The notes under the pieces are model-generated. The model was not told where the DNA came from. It saw nothing but the letters and a program-made list of their open reading frames with translations, and did no database searches. This document shows, in pieces, positions 1 to 5,452 of a stretch of DNA of 5,452 nt; position 1 is the stretch's first letter; the number at the start of each line of letters is the position of its first letter. Origin of the DNA: Sulfuriferula sp. Lineage in GTDB: Bacteria; Pseudomonadota; Gammaproteobacteria; Burkholderiales; Sulfuriferulaceae. The stretch is from positions 1-5,452 of the forward strand of contig DAICZK010000101.1 of assembly GCA_027311185.1 (NCBI GenBank), given 5' to 3'. A program made the position numbers and the translations under genes.

Positions 1-435
1 GGCAAGGCCGCGCCGGTCAGGGAACCATTGTGCCATAAGTCCGACGATGCCCACATAAATAATGCCGGTACCCAGCCCTCCCATCACGCCGTAGGAAAGA
101 TACAGCGCCGGCAGGATGTGCGCCGCAGCGGCGAATATCCAGCTGCCGCCGTTCAGCATGGCGCCGACGGAAATCAGTAGCCGGGGACCGAACTTCTGGA
201 TCAGGTAACCCTGCAATGGAGAAAGCCAGGTTTGGAGTACGACAAAAATCGAAAAAGTGACCTGTATTGCGGCAAGATTCGTTTCCATCGACGACTGTAA
301 CGGCTTCACGAACAAAGCCCAGACGTATTGCGAGCTGGATATGGACATCATGGCAACAATACCGAAAACGAGCTGCCACCATCGGTTAGGGGACCAATGG
401 ATCGCGCTATCGGGGTGGGTGTCTGTGCTGATCAT
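1..435 (-). CDS. MFS transporter, oxalate/formate antiporter-like, N-terminal part (runs off the left edge)
   Basis: Minus-strand open frame from an ATG at 435 down to position 1, giving 145 codons with no stop; the rest lies outside the window. It begins MISTDTHPDS. Four hydrophobic stretches fit transmembrane helices 1-4 of a major facilitator: about residues 20-43, 57-79, 87-105 and 110-135. The loop between helices 2 and 3 reads GYLIQKFGPR, an MFS motif A-like sequence. The segment around 119-145, with GGLGTGIIYVGIVGLM followed by QWFPDRRGLA, is what leads me to the oxalate/formate antiporter (OFA) family of inner-membrane anion exchangers. The charged residues that bind substrate in OxlT lie in the C-terminal half, which is not visible, so oxalate specificity is not supported; related members carry other monocarboxylates. 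The start is set by AGGTGA six bases upstream. It is in the same orientation as priA but 220 bp away, so probably a separate unit. Confidence 0.85.
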   Translation of the reverse strand, partial: MISTDTHPDSAIHWSPNRWWQLVFGIVAMMSISSSQYVWALFVKPLQSSMETNLAAIQVTFSIFVVLQTWLSPLQGYLIQKFGPRLLISVGAMLNGGSWIFAAAAHILPALYLSYGVMGGLGTGIIYVGIVGLMAQWFPDRRGLA

Positions 436-440
436 GTAAT

Positions 441-446
441 TCACCT
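441..446 (-). promoter_or_regulatory. Ribosome binding site of the MFS transporter gene
   Basis: On the minus strand this reads AGGTGA, six bases before the ATG at 435. It is the only good Shine-Dalgarno match near the N-terminus and it decides the start. A later in-frame ATG at codon 29 lies inside the first membrane helix and would truncate it. Confidence 0.65.
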
Positions 447-538
447 GTGGAAGTTGTCCGGCCCATTGGAGGGTCGGGTACCCCGAGCAGAAAGCAAAGC
501 CCATGCCGTTGATAAATTGCAATGTATTTCAATGGGCT

Positions 539-575
539 AAAAAAACTATTTGGCGCCGCGCCGCATTGCGGGGCG
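539..575 (-). terminator. Possible intrinsic terminator of priA
   Basis: Reading the minus strand downstream of the priA stop, an 8-bp stem with one C-C mismatch (CGCCCCGC, loop AAT, GCGGCGCG; plus-strand 557-575) is followed after 11 bases by a run of seven T (plus-strand A run 539-545). The gap between stem and T run is longer than in a typical intrinsic terminator. An alternative fold through GGCGC-G-GCGCC lies closer to the T run but has too small a loop. The position, about 80 bp past the priA stop and ahead of the transporter gene, is right for a terminator, but the form is imperfect. Confidence 0.3.
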
Positions 576-655
576 TGAAACATAGCTTGCGGATGCCGGG
601 CAGCCCATTTTGGCGCCCCTGTCGGGCATCATCTTCCAATGGCGCGATCGCGGTT

Positions 656-2845
656 CTATATTTCCAGCGGGTCCACATCCAGGTGCCAACGCAGCTTGCT
701 CACTCGCATGTCATACAGCATCGGCATCCACAAATCCAGAAAGCGCTGCAATAATCGGCGATCGGGCGATTGCACCAATAATAAAGCGCGTTCCAGACCT
801 GCTTTGCGCGGCATCAGGGCCGCGGTGGGATCGAATAAAGCAATGTCGGCGACCTTGGGCGCATGTTGGTAGGCCTCGCTCAGAAAAGCGATGGCGTCGG
901 CCAGTTGCGGCGCCTCCGCGCGCAACACTGCTTGGTGGACGAAAGGCGGAAAGCCCGCGCTACGGCGCTCGTTGAGCAGGGTTTGCGCGTAGCCGACATA
1001 GTCGTGATCTTGTAGCGCAAGATAAAGCGGATGATCGACGAACTCGGTCTGTATCAATACTTCGCCGGGATATTGTGCGCGCCCGGCGCGGCCGCCGACT
1101 TGCATGAGCTGGGCGAACAGGTGTTCGCTGGCGCGAAAATCCGGACTGTATAGCGCGTTGTCGGCACCGATGACGCCGACCAGAGTAAGGTCGGGAAAAT
1201 CGTGCCCTTTGGTGAGTAGTTGTGTGCCGACCATAATATCGACCTCGCCCCGCCGTATCGTTTGCTGCATCGCTTCCCAGCTGCCGACAGCCTGCGTAGA
1301 GTCGCGGTCTATGCGCAACACGCGGGCATCCGGGAACTGTTGCTGTAGCGTTTGTTCCAGCCGCTGGGTGCCCAGACCGCTGGGGCTAAGGTCGATATTG
1401 CCGCAGTGCGGGCAGGCGACGGGGATGGCTTCGGCGTGTCCGCAATGATGACAGCGCAATTGCCGCGCTCGCAGGTGCACGACCAGCCGCGCCGAACAGC
1501 GCGTGCAGGCGGCGGCCCACGCGCAGGCGCGGCAAACCAGAGTTGGGGCGTAACCGCGCCGGTTAATGAAAATCAGGCTTTGCTGCGCGCTCTGCAGGCG
1601 CGCGCGTATCGCCTGTACGAGTGCAGCCGAGAGACCCTCGGTGGGTTTTTGCGCGCGACTGTCGATGAGGCGGATTTGCGGTAACTGCGCCGCCGCAATT
1701 GCTCTGTGGCTCAAGCTGATGCGCTGGTAACGCCCGCTCAGCGCGTTATGCCAGGTTTCAAGCGCGGGGGTCGCCGAACCGAGCACAATGGGGCAGGCGC
1801 GTTGCTGCGCGCGTATGATCGCGACATCGCGCGCGCTGTAGCGTAAATTGTCCTGCTGATAAAAGGAGCGATCGTGCTCTTCATCGATAATGATGAGCGC
1901 GAGCTCGGGGAGCGGGGTAAAAATAGCCAGGCGCGTGCCCAGAACGATGCGCGCCTGACCGCTGGCCGCTGCCTGCCAATGGCGCAGGCGTTCCTTGTCG
2001 CGCATGCCGCTATGCAGCGCAGCGATGGGCGTAGCGGTGAAGCGGGCGCGGAACAGCCCGATCAGTTGCGGCGTCAGATTGATTTCCGGCACCAGGATCA
2101 AAACCTGGCTGCCTTGCGCCAGAGCAATTTGCGTCAAGCGCAAATACACTTCTGTTTTGCCGCTGCCGGTTACGCCGTGCAGCAAAAACGGTTGAAAGCG
2201 ACCCGCTGCCGCGCTGATCTGGGCCACTGCTACCGCTTGTTCGGTGTTGAGCGCGGGGGCGGTACTCGGTTTTGTGATCGCGCCGCCCGAATCGAATCGC
2301 GCCAATTGCGGCTCGACCCAGGCGCGCGCCTGCCAGTCTCGGAGAATACTGCGATAGCTCGGGCTGAGCTGGGCGAGCTCCGCCGCGTCATGCGCACCGC
2401 CATCGGCCAGGCAGGCGTATACAGCGCGTTGCGCCCGGGCGCGGCCAGGCAGATTTGCCGCCGCTTCACGCCCGAGCGCCGTTATTTGCCATGCGGACGG
2501 AGCGCGTGGCGATTCGGGGCCGATTTTGCGCAACGCGACAGGTAGCGCGGACAGTACGGTAACGCCGAGCGGATAGTGATAATAGTCGCTACAAAAATGC
2601 AACAGCCTGAGGATTTCCGCCGACAGTACCGCATTTTCATCGAGCAGCGCCGAGATGGGCTTGAGCCGCTCTTGCGGGTGGTCAGACCCCGTTTGCAGGC
2701 CCATGATCACCCCGACTAGCATTTTGCGACCGAACGGGACCTGCACGCGCCGTCCTATGTCCGATAACGTCAGCGCGGGGACAATATAATCGAATAATTT
2801 CGGCACTGGCACATCCAGCGCGATTTGGGCTATCAAGGGAGACAT
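656..2845 (-). CDS. priA: Primosomal protein N' (PriA), replication-restart DNA helicase
   Basis: PriA is a superfamily 2, 3'-to-5' helicase that binds abandoned replication forks and directs reloading of the replicative helicase. The product is 729 residues, close to the 732 of the E. coli enzyme, and appears intact. The N-terminal 3'-end-binding domain spans about 1-105 (FDYIVP at 18-23, GRRVQVPFGR at 31-40). Walker A is GVTGSGKT at 224-231 and the Walker B box is DEEH at 321-324; GSATPALETW at 356-365 is another helicase motif. Eight cysteines form the two zinc sites: C438, C441, C447, C450, C465, C468, C478 and C481. The C-terminal helicase lobe has VGTQLLTKGHDFPDL at 539-553 and QVGGRAGRA at 582-590. 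The protein ends in the family-typical DVDP. The ATG at 2845 is the only usable start: an in-frame TAA lies at 2857-2855. Its Shine-Dalgarno is weak (AGG, three bases from ATG), suggesting low expression. It is divergent from the glycosyltransferase gene. Confidence 0.97.
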   Translation of the reverse strand: MSPLIAQIALDVPVPKLFDYIVPALTLSDIGRRVQVPFGRKMLVGVIMGLQTGSDHPQERLKPISALLDENAVLSAEILRLLHFCSDYYHYPLGVTVLSALPVALRKIGPESPRAPSAWQITALGREAAANLPGRARAQRAVYACLADGGAHDAAELAQLSPSYRSILRDWQARAWVEPQLARFDSGGAITKPSTAPALNTEQAVAVAQISAAAGRFQPFLLHGVTGSGKTEVYLRLTQIALAQGSQVLILVPEINLTPQLIGLFRARFTATPIAALHSGMRDKERLRHWQAAASGQARIVLGTRLAIFTPLPELALIIIDEEHDRSFYQQDNLRYSARDVAIIRAQQRACPIVLGSATPALETWHNALSGRYQRISLSHRAIAAAQLPQIRLIDSRAQKPTEGLSAALVQAIRARLQSAQQSLIFINRRGYAPTLVCRACAWAAACTRCSARLVVHLRARQLRCHHCGHAEAIPVACPHCGNIDLSPSGLGTQRLEQTLQQQFPDARVLRIDRDSTQAVGSWEAMQQTIRRGEVDIMVGTQLLTKGHDFPDLTLVGVIGADNALYSPDFRASEHLFAQLMQVGGRAGRAQYPGEVLIQTEFVDHPLYLALQDHDYVGYAQTLLNERRSAGFPPFVHQAVLRAEAPQLADAIAFLSEAYQHAPKVADIALFDPTAALMPRKAGLERALLLVQSPDRRLLQRFLDLWMPMLYDMRVSKLRWHLDVDPLEI

Positions 2846-2970
2846 TCGCCTAGTTTAACGTAAATCGAAACGTTTGCTGCAGGCCCTGGCGCTGTTGCAG
2901 CCATAGTCGCGACCAAGTCGATTCCCAGTAGCGAAAAATCATTTTGCGGTATGCTGGAGCAACTCGCATC

Positions 2971-2988
2971 GAACGTCACTAAACGTTC
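2971..2988. repeat. Perfect 6-bp inverted repeat in the divergent promoter region (candidate operator)
   Basis: GAACGT (2971-2976) and ACGTTC (2983-2988) form a perfect dyad with a 6-bp spacer. It lies between the divergent priA and glycosyltransferase genes, about 25 bp upstream of the proposed -10 box at 3012-3017, a sensible place for an operator. A second, imperfect palindrome (2984-3002, CGTT..AAAAATTTTT..AACG) overlaps its right arm. No regulator is encoded in the window, and a dyad this short can occur by chance. Confidence 0.35.
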
Positions 2989-3011
2989 AAAAATTTTTAA
3001 CGAAATTGACT

Positions 3012-3017
3012 TATGAT
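3012..3017 (+). promoter_or_regulatory. Possible -10 box of the glycosyltransferase-PAP2 operon
   Basis: TATGAT is one mismatch from the sigma70 -10 consensus and lies 17 bp before the ATG at 3035. The upstream -35 is poor: the best candidate, TTCAAA at 2986-2991, is 20 bp away, longer than ideal. TTGACT at 3006-3011 looks like a -35 but has no -10 at the right distance. A weak or activator-dependent promoter would fit. Transcription from here would start around 3024, giving a very short leader and excluding the TTG codon at 3020 as the start. Confidence 0.35.
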
Positions 3018-3034
3018 AGTTGCAGAATGAGCCC

Positions 3035-4252
3035 ATGAATGACGACCTTCTACTGCAGATATTTGTGCCGCGCCCACAACCTTTGCGTATTGCACTGGTT
3101 ACCGAGACCTATCCGCCGGAAATTAACGGGGTGGCGATGACGCTGGGACGCCAGGTCGCCGATTTGCAGAGCCGCGGGCATCAGATTCAGCTGATCCGGC
3201 CACGCCAGGGCACCATGGACAAAGCCACGCATAATGCCCAGCTGGAAGAGGTACTCAAAATGGGTTTGCCGATACCGCGTTATGCGGGGTTGAAGATAGG
3301 CCTTCCCGCCAAAGCGGCGTTAGTGCGACTTTGGCAATTAAAACGTCCCGACCTTGTGCATATTGCCACCGAAGGCCCCCTCGGCTGGTCGGCGCTGGCG
3401 GCGGCGCAGAAGCTGCGGCTTCCTGTGAGCACCGATTTTCATACTAATTTCCACAGCTACAGCAAGCATTATGGCGCTGGCTGGCTGCGCCGCCCGATAC
3501 TGGCCTATTTGCGCAAGTTTCATAATAAAGCCTGCGTAACCCTGGTGCCTACGGAAGGCATGCGTCGGGAATTGGAAAGACATGGTTATCGCAATATTGA
3601 AGTCGTGTCGCGCGGCGTGGACACCGGTCTGTTCAATCCGGCCTGTCGCGATGACGTTTTGCGGCTGAGCTGGGGCGTGCGGCCGGAAACGCAGGTGGCG
3701 ATTTATGTCGGCCGCATCGCTGCGGAAAAAAACCTGGCTTTGGTATTCAAGGCATACGACGCCATGCGTGCCGTCAATCCGGACAGCCGTCTCGTAATCG
3801 TCGGCGACGGGCCGGAGCGTGCCAGTTTGCAGACGCAGTATCCCGACGCCATTTTTTGCGGTATGCGCAGCGGCGAAGATTTGGCCCGACATTATGCATC
3901 CGCAGATGTGTTCTTGTTCCCCAGCCTGACCGAAACTTTTGGTAACGTGACTACCGAAGCAATGGCGAGCGGACTTGCTGTGGTCGCCTACCAGTACGCC
4001 GCCGCCGAAGCTTTAATTCGACATCGGGAAAACGGCATGTTAGCCTCCTACAACGAGGCAGAACAATTTGTCGCCGCGGCAACCGAATTAGCATTGGATC
4101 CTGTGCGCGCAAAACAAATCGGCTTGAACTCTCACGAGACGGCGTTGTCCATCTCATGGGCCGCAGTTCACGATCGGTTTGAGCGCGTTTTGCAAGCCAT
4201 TATAGATAAGGAAGATTGTCGTGGAGAAGCTGAGCTGGCAGTGGATGGCTGA
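3035..4252 (+). CDS. GT4-family (GT-B fold) glycosyltransferase
   Basis: Retaining glycosyltransferase of family GT4, 405 residues, probably cytoplasmic or bound to the inner membrane face. It has the two-domain GT-B layout. The N-terminal acceptor-side domain begins with LRIALVTETYPPEINGVAMT (about 17-36), the start pattern of the MgtA/SqdX/Agt-type lipid or mannosyl transferases. STDFHTNFHSYSKHYG (132-147) and VPTEGMRRELERHGY (171-185) follow. The C-terminal donor domain shows VGRIAAEKN (225-233), VGDGPE (256-261) and the GT4 E-x7-E motif, ETFGNVTTE, with E300 and E308. No signal peptide or membrane helix is visible. I chose ATG 3035; a TTG at 3020 would add five residues but sits beside the likely promoter. 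Neither start has a strong Shine-Dalgarno. The gene overlaps the PAP2 phosphatase gene by 32 bp. Donor and acceptor sugars or lipids cannot be read from sequence; glycolipid synthesis is an inference from the subfamily and partner. Mannosyl transfer in a polysaccharide pathway is an alternative. Confidence 0.9.
   Translation: MNDDLLLQIFVPRPQPLRIALVTETYPPEINGVAMTLGRQVADLQSRGHQIQLIRPRQGTMDKATHNAQLEEVLKMGLPIPRYAGLKIGLPAKAALVRLWQLKRPDLVHIATEGPLGWSALAAAQKLRLPVSTDFHTNFHSYSKHYGAGWLRRPILAYLRKFHNKACVTLVPTEGMRRELERHGYRNIEVVSRGVDTGLFNPACRDDVLRLSWGVRPETQVAIYVGRIAAEKNLALVFKAYDAMRAVNPDSRLVIVGDGPERASLQTQYPDAIFCGMRSGEDLARHYASADVFLFPSLTETFGNVTTEAMASGLAVVAYQYAAAEALIRHRENGMLASYNEAEQFVAAATELALDPVRAKQIGLNSHETALSISWAAVHDRFERVLQAIIDKEDCRGEAELAVDG
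4208..4214 (+). promoter_or_regulatory. Ribosome binding site of the PAP2 gene, inside the glycosyltransferase gene
   Basis: AAGGAAG lies six bases before the GTG at 4221 and decides that start over the in-frame ATG at 4245, which has no comparable site. It is embedded in the last codons of the glycosyltransferase gene, which supports translational coupling. Confidence 0.65.
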
Positions 4253-4748
4253 ATGCGAAGCGGGGTTGACGCGACGGTTTAATCGCGCCGAACGCTACCC
4301 TGCTCTGGTACGAGTGTTTCGTCGCATCAGCCGATTGGGCGACGGCGTGTTCTGGTATGCGCTGATGATAGGTCTTTTTATTTATTACGGCATGTCGGCC
4401 TTGCCCGTGATCCTGCAAATGATCGCGGCCGGTCTGGCCGCTACCCTGCTATATAAATGGCTCAAGCATAAAACGCTGCGTCCCCGCCCCCACCATCAGT
4501 TTGGCAACATACATTGCCTGACCGCGCCGCTGGATCGTTTCAGTTTCCCGTCCGGTCACACTTTGCACGCGGTTACGTTCAGCCTTGTTGCGGTTTATTA
4601 TTACCCCGATCTGGCCTGGGTGCTGGCGCCTTTCACGCTGGCGGTTGCTGCCTCGCGCCTGGTGCTGGGGTTGCATTACCCTACCGATGTACTGGCCGGT
4701 GGGGTACTGGGAGCCGCGGTCGCGATGTTGTCGTTCCTTGTTTTCTGA
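4221..4748 (+). CDS. PAP2-family integral membrane phosphatase
   Basis: Type 2 phosphatidic acid phosphatase family protein, 175 residues, a compact inner-membrane enzyme that removes phosphate from a lipid phosphate or diphosphate. All three catalytic motifs are intact: K-x6-RP (K82, R89, P90), PSGH (110-113, catalytic-site H113) and SR-x3-G-x-H-x3-D (S145, R146, G150, H152, D156). Hydrophobic segments at about 43-58, 60-78, 114-127, 131-145 and 157-175 fit the membrane helices that place the active site at the membrane surface. Translation starts at GTG with a good Shine-Dalgarno and overlaps the upstream glycosyltransferase gene by 32 bp in another frame. Known members act on phosphatidate, phosphatidylglycerol phosphate, undecaprenyl diphosphate or lipid A; the sequence does not say which applies. 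Next to a GT4 enzyme, I infer either dephosphorylation of phosphatidate to diacylglycerol as glycosyl acceptor, or recycling of a lipid carrier. Confidence 0.92.
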   Translation: MEKLSWQWMAECEAGLTRRFNRAERYPALVRVFRRISRLGDGVFWYALMIGLFIYYGMSALPVILQMIAAGLAATLLYKWLKHKTLRPRPHHQFGNIHCLTAPLDRFSFPSGHTLHAVTFSLVAVYYYPDLAWVLAPFTLAVAASRLVLGLHYPTDVLAGGVLGAAVAMLSFLVF

Positions 4749-4863
4749 TTGATTACTTCCGATGGGTTTTCTTTTCGCAGGGGCTGATCTGGCCTTTGCT
4801 TGTGGTCCGCTTGCGGGGCCTCCTCGGTTTCTTGCCGTTTATGCTATTGTTTTCCCTGAACAC

Positions 4864-4892
4864 TTGCCATGCAGTTCAATAACGACTACAAT
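4864..4892 (+). promoter_or_regulatory. Sigma70-type promoter of the rpsF-priB operon
   Basis: TTGCCA (4864-4869) and TACAAT (4887-4892) are separated by exactly 17 bp, four of six and five of six matches to the consensus boxes. Transcription would begin near 4899, giving a leader of about 50 bases before rpsF. This is the best promoter in the window and suits a highly expressed ribosomal protein operon. Confidence 0.7.
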
Positions 4893-4906
4893 GCGCGGTT
4901 TCCCTT

Positions 4907-4931
4907 GCCCTACCGTTCACGCGCGGAGGGC
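4907..4931 (+). promoter_or_regulatory. Hairpin in the rpsF leader, candidate S6:S18 autoregulatory element
   Basis: The RNA can fold as GCCCT (4907-4911) with AGGGC (4927-4931), a bulged A at 4912, then CCGU (4913-4916) with GCGG (4923-4926, one G-U pair), and a 6-base loop. It ends ten bases before the Shine-Dalgarno at 4941. Ribosomal proteins S6 and S18 are known to bind, as a complex, a structured motif with a conserved CCG in many bacterial rpsF leaders and repress their own operon. An ACCG is present here next to the basal stem, but I cannot confirm that the fold matches the described consensus, in which the CCG is exposed; here it could also be paired. Confidence 0.4.
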
Positions 4932-4951
4932 TTTACCCATAAGGAGTTTAC

Positions 4952-5332
4952 ATGCGTCATTACGAAATCGTATTTATCGTGCATCCGGATCAAAGTGAGC
5001 AGGTCCCGGCAATGATCGAGCGTTACCGCGCCCAGATCGGCAGCCGCGCCGGCCATATCCACCGGCTGGAAGACTGGGGCCGTCGGCAGATGGCATACCC
5101 TATCCAAAAAATCCACAAAGCGCATTATGTGTTGATGAACATCGAATGCGATCAGGAAACCCTGGACGAACTCGAGCATGGCTTCAAATTCAACGACGCC
5201 GTTTTGCGCCATTTGACCATACGCATGGACGCTGCGGTTGTCGTACCGTCGCCCATGATGAAGGAAGAAAAATCGCGTTCGTTGACGCATCCCGAGACCA
5301 AACCCGAGGTTGATACCGAAGAGATCAGCTAA
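4952..5332 (+). CDS. rpsF: 30S ribosomal protein bS6
   Basis: Small-subunit ribosomal protein S6, which binds the central domain of 16S rRNA together with S18 on the platform. The product has 126 residues and starts [18 protein letters not shown], the usual first strand of its ferredoxin-like fold. The signature [20 protein letters not shown] (about 40-59) and [14 protein letters not shown] (78-91) are well conserved. After about residue 96 comes a charged, probably disordered tail rich in E, K and P ([10 protein letters not shown] to TEEIS), as often seen in proteobacterial S6. The start is fixed by AAGGAG at 4941-4946, five bases before ATG. A strong promoter and leader hairpin lie immediately upstream. 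priB follows after five bases, and rpsR and rplI would be expected next, beyond the window. Confidence 0.98.
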   Translation: MRHYEIVFIVHPDQSEQVPAMIERYRAQIGSRAGHIHRLEDWGRRQMAYPIQKIHKAHYVLMNIECDQETLDELEHGFKFNDAVLRHLTIRMDAAVVVPSPMMKEEKSRSLTHPETKPEVDTEEIS

Positions 5333-5337
5333 GGTCA

Positions 5338-5452
5338 TTGAAAAACAATCAGCTAACGATTGTTGGCAGTCTGCTGGAGCGTGGAGAGTTGCGTTACACG
5401 CCGGCCGGAGTGCCCTTGATTGAATGCCGGATCGGTCACGAATCGCAACAAC
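5338..5452 (+). CDS. priB: Primosomal replication protein N (PriB), N-terminal fragment (runs off the right edge)
   Basis: A frame of 38 codons runs from TTG at 5338 to the window end with no stop. PriB is a small OB-fold single-stranded-DNA-binding protein that joins PriA at stalled forks and stimulates its helicase. The visible part, KNNQLTIVGSLLERGELRY then TPAGVPLIECRIGHES, matches the first strands of the PriB OB fold; RYTPAG.P with a later HES is characteristic of the betaproteobacterial form. No ATG or GTG precedes this region in frame, so TTG is the likely start, with a short AAGG (5331-5334) that overlaps the rpsF stop codon. The five-base gap to rpsF implies co-transcription and probably coupled translation. 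The position after rpsF is the strongest supporting context. A single-stranded-DNA-binding (Ssb) protein, its close relative, is less likely from sequence and place. Confidence 0.88.
   Translation, partial: MKNNQLTIVGSLLERGELRYTPAGVPLIECRIGHESQQ

Noticed and set aside
17..382. Minus-strand open frame in a different frame from the MFS transporter
   Set aside because: The frame starting at 435 gives clear MFS helices and family motifs over the same bases; this one is a shadow of it.
1874..2545. Long plus-strand open frame (223 codons) opposite priA
   Set aside because: It lies wholly antisense to the conserved helicase core of priA. Its protein is rich in R, A and Q with no recognisable motif, as expected from a GC-rich gene's opposite strand.
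2876..2901. Inverted repeat GCTGCA-N14-TGCAGC upstream of priA
   Set aside because: The arms are short, the spacer is long and no promoter elements adjoin it; most likely chance in a GC-rich spacer.
2833..3036. Minus-strand 67-codon frame spanning the priA/glycosyltransferase spacer
   Set aside because: It overlaps both gene starts and the promoter elements, has no recognisable features and no convincing ribosome site.
3338..3892. Minus-strand open frame (184 codons) opposite the glycosyltransferase gene
   Set aside because: It is antisense to conserved GT4 motifs, has no family resemblance and no ribosome site of note.
4804..4820. GC-rich hairpin after the PAP2 gene (GGTCCGC-TT-GCGGGGCC) as an intrinsic terminator
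   Set aside because: The stem needs a bulge, the loop is only two bases, and no continuous T run follows it.
4762..4998. Plus-strand 78-codon frame across the rpsF promoter and start
   Set aside because: It runs through the rpsF promoter, leader and first codons in another frame, and its sequence has no recognisable domain.

Overview
The window looks like ordinary chromosomal sequence from a betaproteobacterium. The main support is the start of an rpsF-priB pair at the right end: a PriB gene lying between S6 and (off the window) presumably S18 and L9 is the usual arrangement in Beta- and Gammaproteobacteria, and the visible PriB N-terminus resembles the betaproteobacterial form. A Nitrosomonadales-like origin is possible, but this is only an impression.

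Layout. On the minus strand, positions 435 to 1 hold the N-terminal 145 codons of an MFS transporter resembling the oxalate/formate antiporter family, which runs off the left edge. Upstream of it (436-655) is a spacer with a weak candidate terminator for priA and some short repeats. A complete priA (primosomal helicase, 729 aa) follows, also on the minus strand (2845-656). A 189-bp divergent region (2846-3034) separates priA from two overlapping plus-strand genes: a GT4-family glycosyltransferase (3035-4252) and a PAP2-family membrane phosphatase (4221-4748). A 203-bp spacer then carries a good sigma70-type promoter and a leader hairpin in front of rpsF (4952-5332). The first 38 codons of priB (5338 onward, TTG start) close the window.

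How the genes relate. PriA and PriB belong to the same replication-restart primosome but are in separate transcription units; PriB is co-transcribed with ribosomal protein genes. The glycosyltransferase and phosphatase overlap by 32 bp and are almost certainly translated together. A plausible joint role is envelope lipid glycosylation, with the phosphatase supplying or recycling a lipid acceptor, but the substrates cannot be read from sequence. I found no RNA gene, CRISPR array, insertion sequence or clearly new system. The most interesting items are the GT4/PAP2 pair, a hairpin just before the rpsF ribosome binding site that may be the S6:S18 autoregulatory element, and a perfect inverted repeat in the divergent promoter region.
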